Source: CAJXZP01 sp964195485 (GTDB lineage Bacteria; Bacteroidota; Bacteroidia; Flavobacteriales_G; Salibacteraceae). From it: a DNA stretch of 18,178 nucleotides. Where the stretch lies: contig CAXMPG010000092.1 of the NCBI GenBank assembly GCA_964195485.1, forward strand, positions 1 to 18,178. Direction: 5' to 3'. Position numbers and translations under genes: made by a program. Within the stretch, counting starts at the first letter, position 1. Each line of letters begins with the position of its first letter. The notes under the pieces were generated by a model that worked only from the letters and a program-made list of their open reading frames with translations, was not told the DNA's origin and did no database searches. Positions 1-6,740 of this stretch are shown piece after piece.

Positions 1-71
1 GCTACTTTACCCGGGTTTTCTAATGGAATAATCTCTTCAGAAATGCTATCTATGATTTTTTGAAAATCCAT
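1..71 (-). CDS. glsA: Glutaminase, N-terminal fragment (cut by window edge)
   Basis: The first 23 codons of a minus-strand gene are present; the rest lies beyond the window. The peptide begins MDFQKII and reaches PGKVA, matching the usual start of bacterial serine-dependent glutaminases (MDYQ...GKVA), which hydrolyse glutamine to glutamate and ammonia. The catalytic serine and lysine lie further downstream and cannot be seen. The ATG sits only 2 nt after the stop codon of the thioesterase gene, so the two are probably co-transcribed. The call rests on a short stretch and could be wrong, but the order of conserved residues is characteristic. Confidence 0.6.
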   Translation of the reverse strand, partial: MDFQKIIDSISEEIIPLENPGKV

Positions 72-73
72 AA

Positions 74-631
74 TTAATCTTCCACTTTGAATGGGATTTC
101 ACAGCGTTCGTTTTTAAGCATTTCTACAAGTTTTTTCATAGAAACATCATGCTTGTTTTGAGCCATTTTTTCCTTTCGGTATTTTTTTATCTCCTTGCGA
201 AAAAGGGCTTCACCAAACCGAACTATATCTGCATTATCTTCTAATAAAAGCTTTGGTACTTGGGTCGGTTTTCCATCATCTCCTTTGGCTACCATAGTGA
301 AATAACTCGTATTGGTGTGTTTCATGGTTTGCGTCTTCACGTTCTCGGTAGTTACTTTAATGCCAACAACAATAGAGCTGTTACCTACGTAATTAACCCG
401 AGCCATCATACATACCAATTCACCTACTTCAACCGGTTCAATAAAATCAACGGCATCAACCGAAACGGTGACACAATAATTGCCGGCATGTTTTGTACTA
501 CATGCATAAGCCACCTTATCCATTAATCCCAGTAAAATACCTCCATGAATTTTCCCACCAAAGTTGGCGTATGCAGGTATCATTAATTCGGTGATGGTTG
601 TGTCGCTTTGTTTAGGTGTTCTAGCTGTCAT
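74..631 (-). CDS. Acyl-CoA thioesterase, hotdog fold (YciA/BFIT type)
   Basis: A 185-residue protein that probably hydrolyses acyl-CoA thioesters in the cytoplasm to free fatty acid and CoA. One hotdog domain spans about residues 10-130. The family signature is seen as N23-F24-G25-G26 followed by H29-G30-G31 and, on the long helix, M37-D38; the aspartate and asparagine are the usual active-site residues of this group. The remaining ~55 residues are highly charged (many K and E) and predicted helical. It begins with an ATG at 629-631 and its stop is 2 nt before the glutaminase ATG. Substrate chain length cannot be inferred. The family assignment is firm; the physiological role is not. Confidence 0.87.
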   Translation of the reverse strand: MTARTPKQSDTTITELMIPAYANFGGKIHGGILLGLMDKVAYACSTKHAGNYCVTVSVDAVDFIEPVEVGELVCMMARVNYVGNSSIVVGIKVTTENVKTQTMKHTNTSYFTMVAKGDDGKPTQVPKLLLEDNADIVRFGEALFRKEIKKYRKEKMAQNKHDVSMKKLVEMLKNERCEIPFKVED

Positions 632-824
632 TGTTATTTGCTTTTTGTAATTAAAACGGAACGTATATATTCTGAAAATTTGAAAAGTGATTTCAAAAAT
701 TCACGGATAAATGTACTTAATAAAACGTGATGGAGGGATTATTTAGCGCTAAGAATTGTAATAATAAGTTTGCTAGGATGGATGTAGTTTTTTTTGCGAT
801 GATAAAATTTTCAAACGATACCAA

Positions 825-1466
825 TCACTCCACATAACCATTAAGGGTGGCGTATTTCACCAAGCCTGATGCTCCTCTAACTTGGAGTTTAGAAATTAAA
901 TTTTTTCGGTGTGATTCTACCGTATGCGGACTAATGCAAAGTTTTTCGGCAATTTCTGAGGTGGTGAGTTCATTGGCAATTTCGGTTAAGACTTCTTTTT
1001 CGCGGGGAGTAAGTTCTACTTCGCCAACGGTATTGGATTGGTTTTGCTTTCGCATCATGCCTTCCATGATTTTTTGTGTTACGGACTGACTATAAAATTG
1101 TTCCCCTTTCATGAGTGCGGTGATGGCGGTAGTAAGTTCGTCTTTTCCGGTGTTTTTTAGCAAATATCCATGGGCTCCAGCTTTCATGAGTTTTTCAATT
1201 TGCAATGCAGAATCGTGCATGGTAAGCATGAGGACTTTGATGCTTGGGTATTCTTTTATAATATTTTGTAAAGCTTCTTTACCGTCCATTACGGGCATAT
1301 TTACATCTAGTAAAACCAAATCAACGGGTACTGTTTTTAGGGCATCTAATAACTCCTGTCCGTTGTTGGCAGAGCCTACAATTTCTAGATCAGCAATTCC
1401 ATTCAACAAAGAAGAGATTCCGTCAATAAAAATTTGATGGTCGTCAGCAATAAAAATTTTAATCAT
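825..1466 (-). CDS. NarL/FixJ-family response regulator (REC + LuxR HTH)
   Basis: A 213-residue two-component response regulator. The receiver domain (about 1-120) keeps every key residue: acidic D8 and D9, phosphoacceptor D54 within LLDVNMP, T82 and K104. A LuxR-type helix-turn-helix follows at about 150-205, opening with LTPREKEVL and containing the recognition region SPHTVESHRKNL. Its ATG lies inside the last codons of the upstream histidine kinase gene (8-nt overlap), so the pair is translationally coupled and it is the cognate partner. DNA binding as a dimer to a palindrome is normal for the family; a candidate site is the dyad at 4716-4735 upstream of this operon. Targets are otherwise unknown. 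Confidence 0.95.
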   Translation of the reverse strand: MIKIFIADDHQIFIDGISSLLNGIADLEIVGSANNGQELLDALKTVPVDLVLLDVNMPVMDGKEALQNIIKEYPSIKVLMLTMHDSALQIEKLMKAGAHGYLLKNTGKDELTTAITALMKGEQFYSQSVTQKIMEGMMRKQNQSNTVGEVELTPREKEVLTEIANELTTSEIAEKLCISPHTVESHRKNLISKLQVRGASGLVKYATLNGYVE

Positions 1467-3402
1467 TGGTCCAATTTATAGGAATGTCAATTATAAAAGT
1501 AGTTCCGCGTCCTTTAACGGTATCTAAATGGCAGGTGCCTGCTAACAAACTTACACGATTTTTAATACTTTGTAATCCTAAGCCATTTGTAATCTTTTTA
1601 TTAGCCGAATCAAAGCCTACTCCGTTATCTTCAATTATGAGGTTGATTTCTGTGGAATGTCCGTTGAGTTGAATGTTGATTTCGCTGGCTTGAGCATGTT
1701 TTATTACGTTGTTAAACGTTTCTTGTACAATTCGGTATAACTCCGTTTCTACTTTAAGCGGAATGTTTTCAGGTAAGCTGTGACTAATAAATTTACAGTG
1801 AAGCGTATCAGATTGGCTAATACTATCACAGAGTTCATGAATGGCATTTTCTAGTCCGAAATTCGCGACCATCCCAGCGCCTAAATTGTGTGATATTCTA
1901 CGAATTTCAGTACACGCATCGTCAATTATATTCTTTGCGGTATCATATTGGGTTTGATTTGATTCTTGTTGACGGTCAAGCTTGTCTTCAAGTCCAGAAA
2001 ATAAAAGTTTAACGGTAGAAAGCATACTTCCTAAACGGTCATGTAAATCGGCTGAAATACGGAGTCGTTCTTCTTCCTGACCCTGCATCATGGCTTGGTA
2101 GGTTTTTAACTCTTGCGCATCTAGTACGCCTTTCATTTTACGTTCTTGAAGTAATCTGTTTTTCTTGTTTACCCGTTGTTTTTGTATAAAAACTAAAATG
2201 GCAATGAGAAGTAAGAGCGCTAAAACCAAACTGCCTACGATGAATACATTTTTCTGCGCCTTTTGTGTTTTCTCTTCTTCCAGCGAAAGCTGCAACGCCA
2301 ATTCTTTTTGATGGGTATCGTATTTTACTTGCATTTCAGCAATAGAGCTAACGCGTTCTTCATTAATGATTTCTTCACTGAGTTCAGTAAATTTTACGTG
2401 GTAAGCTAAGGCCTGTTCATAGTCTTCTTTTTGGGCGTTTGAGGCTGCTAAACGCTCATAAATTCCCGCAATTTCTACTTTGTTATTCGTGATTTGATAG
2501 ATTTCTAAAGCCTTTAAATAATAGTGCTCTGAAGAATCAGCTTGTAATAACCGATGATGTAATACGCCTAAATTTATGTAGGATGTTGCTTCTTCTAATG
2601 GAAAATGTAATGTTTTACTAAGGGTCAAGTTTTCGTGATAATAATTGCTAGCTACCTCAAATGCTTTCAATTCAACATAGCAAAGAGCCAAATTATTATT
2701 GTTGGTGATAAGGGTGCTTTGGTCGGATATCAAATCTGCCACTTTTAAAAACAAGGATAACGCCTTATCAAATTGGTCCTTCTCGGTATAAAAGCTACCC
2801 CATTGTGAATATAACTCGATTAAAGCGGTGGTGTCATTGTGGGATTTAGCAATGGATTTCGCTTTTTCAAAATGGGCAATAATTTCATTCTCATCATGAT
2901 TATATATCGAGCCTAAATAAGCTAATTGTAGGTGAATACTCCCTAACAATGCTTCGTTTTGAGTTGGCTCCTGATACTTTAAAGCATTATACATGACTAA
3001 AAAAGCCGAGTCTGGAAAACCAGTATTTTGATAGATGTAGCTTAATGTAATACATGCATAAGCCGCCCCTTCATAATCTTGAAGGTCTTTGCGAATGTCA
3101 ATCACTGAATTCATGTACCATTTGGCACGTGTATTCCTACCTCTGATATTATCGAGGTATCCCATACGCATATGAGCGAAAGCAATACCTTCTTGGTAAT
3201 TAGATTCCATTGAAACACGTTCCATTTCTTGTGCAATAGCATAGGCAGAATCAGGGTAAGAACCCTGAATTTGATGCGCTAAAACGGCTTGGTTATATAT
3301 GGCTTGAGTATCTATTACGGTTGCCTGAACCGAGAAAGCGCCTAATAGACCTAATATTAGGACGCTTACTCTGTTACAGATGAATGGTTGAAATGAAGTC
3401 AA
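1459..3402 (-). CDS. TPR-containing sensor histidine kinase (NarX/HisKA_3 type)
   Basis: A 647-residue inner-membrane kinase. An N-terminal signal sequence (about 1-27) is followed by a periplasmic region of TPR-like helix pairs (about 30-340), a coiled segment (340-385), one transmembrane helix (about 386-406), and the kinase core. The HisKA_3 box EEERLRISADLHDR places the phosphorylated histidine at H454. The HATPase domain shows the N box at 561-570 (ETFNNVIKHA), G1 EDNGVGFD at 591-598, G2 GLGLQSI at 607-613 and GRGTTF at 631-636. The start is a TTG at 3400-3402; no upstream ATG exists before an in-frame stop, and the next ATG would remove the signal sequence. It overlaps its regulator by 8 nt and lies 14 nt after the 260-residue protein. 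The stimulus is unknown; TPRs suggest a protein or peptide partner. Confidence 0.93.
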   Translation of the reverse strand: MTSFQPFICNRVSVLILGLLGAFSVQATVIDTQAIYNQAVLAHQIQGSYPDSAYAIAQEMERVSMESNYQEGIAFAHMRMGYLDNIRGRNTRAKWYMNSVIDIRKDLQDYEGAAYACITLSYIYQNTGFPDSAFLVMYNALKYQEPTQNEALLGSIHLQLAYLGSIYNHDENEIIAHFEKAKSIAKSHNDTTALIELYSQWGSFYTEKDQFDKALSLFLKVADLISDQSTLITNNNNLALCYVELKAFEVASNYYHENLTLSKTLHFPLEEATSYINLGVLHHRLLQADSSEHYYLKALEIYQITNNKVEIAGIYERLAASNAQKEDYEQALAYHVKFTELSEEIINEERVSSIAEMQVKYDTHQKELALQLSLEEEKTQKAQKNVFIVGSLVLALLLLIAILVFIQKQRVNKKNRLLQERKMKGVLDAQELKTYQAMMQGQEEERLRISADLHDRLGSMLSTVKLLFSGLEDKLDRQQESNQTQYDTAKNIIDDACTEIRRISHNLGAGMVANFGLENAIHELCDSISQSDTLHCKFISHSLPENIPLKVETELYRIVQETFNNVIKHAQASEINIQLNGHSTEINLIIEDNGVGFDSANKKITNGLGLQSIKNRVSLLAGTCHLDTVKGRGTTFIIDIPINWTND

Positions 3403-3416
3403 GGTGGTTGGGGTTT

Positions 3417-4199
3417 TTAGTTGACTATCGATGGAATGGCGTGTCCTTCACCTACGCCTTGGAAGGACGCAGTTTGATATTGAGTCTGATCAATACACTT
3501 TATGTAATGGGCAGCTACAATGTTCTTGGTTGGCCCATAATCAGCGGGAGCAACACCATTTACTAATAAAGGAACTGTGGTGCAAAACACTTCGGTCCCT
3601 GAACCTATGGCGTATAAAGTTCGCATTACCGGGGCATCTGTAGCGGATGTCACTTTGCAATAAAGCAATAAGTATTCGCCTCGGTCTTTCAATGTATAAC
3701 TCGCAGGGGGTGTTTTAGATATCGGTAAATACATTGAGCGAATAAGGTATAATGCAGGGTTTGCCTCTGCTTCGTTTTTAGGGTCGTATAAACTAGAGGT
3801 CTTTACTGGGATAACTTTTGATTTCACTTTAATTTCACCTACTACAGAGTCTATGGAGCCTCCTAACTCTACTGAGTTTATGTTTAATGGTTTTTCCTGG
3901 TCATCGTTTTGCTTGAAAAACATGGGGATTTTAAAATTAGTGCATTCGACATTTGTTAATACCTTCGAATTGGCAGGTTGAACGAGTGCTATTTTGAGGG
4001 TTGTTTCATTTGTGCCTTCTTCCGTTACCGCAGTTTCAAAGGTGGTGTCAAAAGAGTATTCTACAGGTTCCCCGGTATCATTATCTGTAATGCATGGTAG
4101 ATCGGCCACTGCGGTAATGTATACTATAGAATCTTTTCCTGCGGTTGGGGTAATAAATGCTTGTAGGAGGTAGTCAATATCATCTGTATTGCTGTTCAT
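3417..4199 (-). CDS. Protein of unknown family, in a two-component operon
   Basis: A 260-residue protein I do not recognise. It has no signal peptide, lipobox or transmembrane segment, so as read it is cytoplasmic. The sequence is rich in short beta-prone stretches (LYLIRSMYLPI, EYLLLYCKV, RTLYAIG) with an acidic N-terminal half, and contains five spread-out cysteines (including LPCITD, YCKV and IKCID) without a metal-binding spacing. It starts with an ATG at 4197-4199, 55 nt after the secreted FN3-like gene, and ends 14 nt before the histidine kinase TTG, which argues for co-transcription and a part in that signalling system. The frame is continuous with ordinary codon use, so I take it as a real gene. 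No function is proposed. Confidence 0.72.
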   Translation of the reverse strand: MNSNTDDIDYLLQAFITPTAGKDSIVYITAVADLPCITDNDTGEPVEYSFDTTFETAVTEEGTNETTLKIALVQPANSKVLTNVECTNFKIPMFFKQNDDQEKPLNINSVELGGSIDSVVGEIKVKSKVIPVKTSSLYDPKNEAEANPALYLIRSMYLPISKTPPASYTLKDRGEYLLLYCKVTSATDAPVMRTLYAIGSGTEVFCTTVPLLVNGVAPADYGPTKNIVAAHYIKCIDQTQYQTASFQGVGEGHAIPSIVN

Positions 4200-4254
4200 A
4201 ATTGATTGGTTTTTTTGATGCTGGTAAATATAAATAAATATAAAATGATGTAAG

Positions 4255-4629
4255 TTATCGTATGGCAGTAAAGTCTTGATTCATAGTCCACGATTTACGA
4301 GTGCCATCCATCCAGACTAGCGTTAAGCGGTAATTTGTAGGACCTGAAGTATCTAGTTCTGGGTCTTCAAAAAAGTATTGTTTAACACCGTAAGTTGCGC
4401 CTCCTGCTTTAATCGTTGCAACAATTTCAAATGGCTTGGAATTAACCTGTTTCTCAATAACGAAATAACTGGTATTTACCTCTTCCCATGAGTTCCATTC
4501 CAATACAAGAATGTTATCGATGAAATTAACACGCATTTTAAATGGGTTCATAAAAGCAGATTCTGTTTGAGAATACGTGCTACTTACTAATACAATGGCT
4601 AGTGTAAATATTGATACTAATTTTTTCAT
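4255..4629 (-). CDS. Small secreted protein with one FN3-like domain
   Basis: A 124-residue protein starting at the ATG at 4627-4629, chosen because it opens directly with the signal peptide MKKLVSIFTLAIVLVSSTYSQ; a longer reading adds 12 residues that would precede the signal. The mature part is a single beta-sandwich of the fibronectin-III-like kind common in Bacteroidota exported proteins: LEWNSWEEVNTSYFVIEK (43-60), then a strand with FEIVATIKAGG, then YFFEDPEL and NYRLTLVWMDGT (99-110). It carries no T9SS sorting domain or lipobox, so it is probably periplasmic or freely secreted. It is first in the probable operon with the unknown 260-residue protein, kinase and regulator, and could be a ligand or partner of the kinase's periplasmic TPR region; that is inference. 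Confidence 0.75.
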   Translation of the reverse strand: MKKLVSIFTLAIVLVSSTYSQTESAFMNPFKMRVNFIDNILVLEWNSWEEVNTSYFVIEKQVNSKPFEIVATIKAGGATYGVKQYFFEDPELDTSGPTNYRLTLVWMDGTRKSWTMNQDFTAIR

Positions 4630-4662
4630 GACGTTTGTTTTAATTGGTTCTAATCTCTGAGT

Positions 4663-4670
4663 CAAATGTA
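4663..4670 (-). promoter_or_regulatory. Bacteroidota -7 box (TACATTTG)
   Basis: On the minus strand the octamer is TACATTTG, an exact match to the Bacteroidota -7 consensus TAnnTTTG. It would start transcription near 4658, giving a leader of roughly 29 nt before the FN3-like gene. No TTG is found at the usual -33 distance, which would fit an activator-dependent promoter. Confidence 0.5.
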
Positions 4671-4690
4671 CATGGCGACCTAAGTGTGGG

Positions 4691-4735
4691 TATCCCCGTA
4701 GCTAGCCAAATGGCGTATCCCTGATTTCAGGGATA
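4691..4735. promoter_or_regulatory. Candidate operator: 9-bp-arm palindrome plus half site
   Basis: TATCCCTGA at 4716-4724 and TCAGGGATA at 4727-4735 form a perfect dyad with a 2-nt centre. A related half site, TATCCCC, lies at 4691-4697, 25 nt away in the same orientation. Relative to the inferred start near 4658, the half site is at about -36 and the dyad centre at about -67, where activators of the NarL/LuxR class often bind. Binding by the regulator encoded at 825-1466 is inference. Confidence 0.45.
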
Positions 4736-4760
4736 TAGCTGTTTATGTTTTATTATTTGG

Positions 4761-4900
4761 GCGTTACCATTTTGGCTGGAAGCCAAAATGGCCCGGCTTT
4801 CCGCACTCGCTTTTTTAAAAGGGGACGGAGGGCTGGTTATAGGAATAATGTCTCAAACCCCTTTTTAAAAGAGCTCAAACAAAGCTGCAATCCGTAACGC
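4761..4900 (+). repeat. 140-bp structured intergenic element with 7-bp terminal inverted repeats
   Basis: GCGTTAC (4761-4767) and GTAACGC (4894-4900) are exact inverted repeats enclosing a strongly folding segment. Inside are an 11-bp perfect hairpin with a 3-nt loop (4767-4777 with 4781-4791), an 11-bp stem (4793-4803 with 4826-4836, three G-U pairs), and a 16-bp pairing of 4809-4824 with 4858-4874 with one bulged base. The last uses the loop of the second stem, so the two would form a pseudoknot. All wobble pairs work only in plus-strand RNA or single-stranded DNA, against the direction of the flanking genes. It has no coding frame. I recall similar GCGTTAC...GGGCTTTCCGC...GCAATCC-TAACGC sequences between genes of other Bacteroidota, which suggests a REP-like mobile repeat, but copy number is not checkable here. 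Confidence 0.6.
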
Positions 4901-5022
4901 AAATGTTGGTTTCAGGTTAAACTAAGTAATGCGGTAGAGTTATCTGTATTTCCTGAAAAGGTATAACTAGTAGGGATTAGTTTGCCTTTGTAACTCATCA
5001 AGATTTAAATGAGTATCAACTA
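4901..5022. other. Intergenic remainder, no gene seen
   Basis: This is the rest of the 393-nt gap between the FN3-like gene and the membrane protein gene. The only structure is a weak 6-bp inverted repeat, ACTCAT (4993-4998) with ATGAGT (5009-5014), just past the membrane protein stop; it has no T-tract and is not a convincing terminator. Confidence 0.4.
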
Positions 5023-5694
5023 TTACCTATCACGCTTAATAATAAAATAGCCATAGTATATAAGCAATAGCCCTATCAGCTCAGTTACAAATAACACATT
5101 CACATGCCCCATTCTAGTCATGGTACCTCCAATTCCAGGTAACAATCCTCCAATGGCAATAAAGACGTTCCCTTTAAATCGGATTTCTTTATTTTTCAAT
5201 TTATAATATCGGTAGGCAGAATATACTGCGCCACCTACCAAAAAGATAAATGCGTAAATATTAATGAAGGGTGAAAAGTAACGAACCCATTTCCATTCAA
5301 ATACGGCTCCAGTAAGTTTATAATCGTAGCTATCTGGAATGGAGAGGGGCGTTAGAATTACAAAAATGGAAGCAACACCAATAACAGTAATAAAGAGCCA
5401 AGAGGAGTACTTGGCAAAGGTTCTATTCATTAGTAAATACACAGAGCCTTGAGCCAAAGGGAAACCACCCAAAAGAGCGCCAACAATATACCAATACTTT
5501 AGATTGACTTCATTCCATCCAAATAAAACATGATAGCTTTCTGCTAAGGTTCCTAGTCCAAAAGTGATTACTCCGATAGTCCACCATAATAAATAGGGCG
5601 ACTTTCTAATTTTGTAATGAGTATAAATCTCCTTTGTGAAATATACCGAGAAAAGGGTGGTGATAATTGGAATATATTCAACGATTGGATTCAT
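5023..5694 (-). CDS. Seven-transmembrane protein of unknown function, last gene of iron locus
   Basis: A 223-residue integral membrane protein with about seven hydrophobic helices (near 6-22, 35-53, 66-88, 97-116, 139-160, 175-193 and 198-219) and a basic C-terminal end (KRDR). I do not recognise the family. Polar residues near or within helices include E52, H55 (SYHVLFGW), H197 (RMGHVNV) and E205; such histidines could bind haem or metal, but nothing proves it. The ATG at 5692-5694 lies 11 nt after the HmuY-like lipoprotein stop, so the pair is very probably co-transcribed. The position suggests a role in haem or iron handling in the inner membrane. A sensor or unrelated permease remains possible. 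Confidence 0.7.
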   Translation of the reverse strand: MNPIVEYIPIITTLFSVYFTKEIYTHYKIRKSPYLLWWTIGVITFGLGTLAESYHVLFGWNEVNLKYWYIVGALLGGFPLAQGSVYLLMNRTFAKYSSWLFITVIGVASIFVILTPLSIPDSYDYKLTGAVFEWKWVRYFSPFINIYAFIFLVGGAVYSAYRYYKLKNKEIRFKGNVFIAIGGLLPGIGGTMTRMGHVNVLFVTELIGLLLIYYGYFIIKRDR

Positions 5695-5705
5695 GTGAAT
5701 TTAAA

Positions 5706-6677
5706 CTACAACTCAGAGAATTCAAAACTAGCCGTTCCTTTTTGACCATCAGCGTTATACCAGTCTAGAAAATGAATTTTATACATTTTACCTGATTGAG
5801 CTCTGAAAATGTAGTTTTGTTTCGGGAAGGTCACATAGTAACCCGCATCAAAATCCCATTTTTTCCAGCTCCATCCAATATTATCAATTCGGTTATTGAA
5901 GTCGTATGTAGGAATGTCATCCATACTAATAGCGGTAAATGGTTTATTGAAGTCAGTCGCGCTAAACGTATTGGTAGGATTTATTACGACTCCAGTAACC
6001 AAATACGCAACTATAGGATTCATGTCATAATAGATATAGGTGTATTGCGTAAAACAAATATCCCAATCCTGTTTTGGAGGAGCGGTCCAAACCTGTTCTT
6101 CTGTTTTAGTACTGAAATAACTATATACGTAATTGGTGTCTTTTGTAATGGAGGTTGATTTCCATTTCGTATCGTTAAAGTCCGCGTAACGGAAGTAAAA
6201 AGTAGTCTCAGTCACACTATCAAAAGTCACTTTAGCTAGACCCAGAGATTTTCCTCGTTCATCTTTACCTAAATCTAATATGTACACTTGCGGGGTTATT
6301 CTCCAGTCGCCAATTCCAGTGCTATCCATGTTTCCAGTATGGCTATCCCACGAAAATATTAATCCAAATGTATCCGTTAGAGCGATCAAACTAGTGTCGT
6401 TGGTAGCTGCAACTTGCATTCTTCCTGCCGAATTTAAGACCACGTGCCAAGCATCATTATTACACTCAAAACCTAAATCCCATAGGGCTTTATAGTTTCT
6501 AGAAACCTCGGTGCCCGATTCCATATTATACCAAATCTGGTCTGGATATAAAGGACCCATTACTAACTCTTTTGCATTAATTTCTCCCGGAGCGTGAGGT
6601 GTCACAGGAACTTCATCTTTTTCGCAGGAAGCAAAAAAGAGTAGTGAAACTATTACATATGTAAACCAATTTTTCAT
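5706..6677 (-). CDS. HmuY-like haem-binding lipoprotein
   Basis: A 323-residue lipoprotein. The ATG at 6675-6677 is preferred over one 27 nt earlier because it gives a compact signal peptide ending in the lipobox LFFASC with lipidated C18. The mature part shows the HmuY-family repeats WDLGFECNNDAWHVVLNS (66-83) and DWDICFTQY (204-212), and the typical C-terminal strands YIFRAQSGKMYKIHFLDWY (289-307). HmuY of Porphyromonas gingivalis captures haem at the cell surface for its receptor; the same broad role is inferred here. Haem-ligand residues vary between members and cannot be assigned by eye. It follows FeoB by 63 nt and precedes the 7-TM protein by 11 nt, at the end of the receptor-Feo block. 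Confidence 0.82.
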   Translation of the reverse strand: MKNWFTYVIVSLLFFASCEKDEVPVTPHAPGEINAKELVMGPLYPDQIWYNMESGTEVSRNYKALWDLGFECNNDAWHVVLNSAGRMQVAATNDTSLIALTDTFGLIFSWDSHTGNMDSTGIGDWRITPQVYILDLGKDERGKSLGLAKVTFDSVTETTFYFRYADFNDTKWKSTSITKDTNYVYSYFSTKTEEQVWTAPPKQDWDICFTQYTYIYYDMNPIVAYLVTGVVINPTNTFSATDFNKPFTAISMDDIPTYDFNNRIDNIGWSWKKWDFDAGYYVTFPKQNYIFRAQSGKMYKIHFLDWYNADGQKGTASFEFSEL

Positions 6678-6740
6678 ATTATTACTGCTATTCGTCTCCC
6701 TCAATTGGGGACTTCATCTCGAAAATTTAACTTCCGTCTT

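Noticed and set aside
632..824. Possible promoter or terminator in the gap after the response regulator
   Set aside because: AT-rich, but without a TAnnTTTG box on the minus strand or a stem followed by T's that I could support.
1111..1437. Plus-strand open frame of 108 codons
   Set aside because: It is antisense to the receiver domain of the response regulator; only a shadow of its codon pattern.
5796..6158. Plus-strand open frame of 120 codons
   Set aside because: It is antisense to the HmuY-like lipoprotein, which has clear family motifs.
6694..6712. Hairpin between feoB and the HmuY-like lipoprotein gene
   Set aside because: The stem is short and imperfect (GTCTCCC with GGGGAC) and has no T-tract after it in the direction of transcription.
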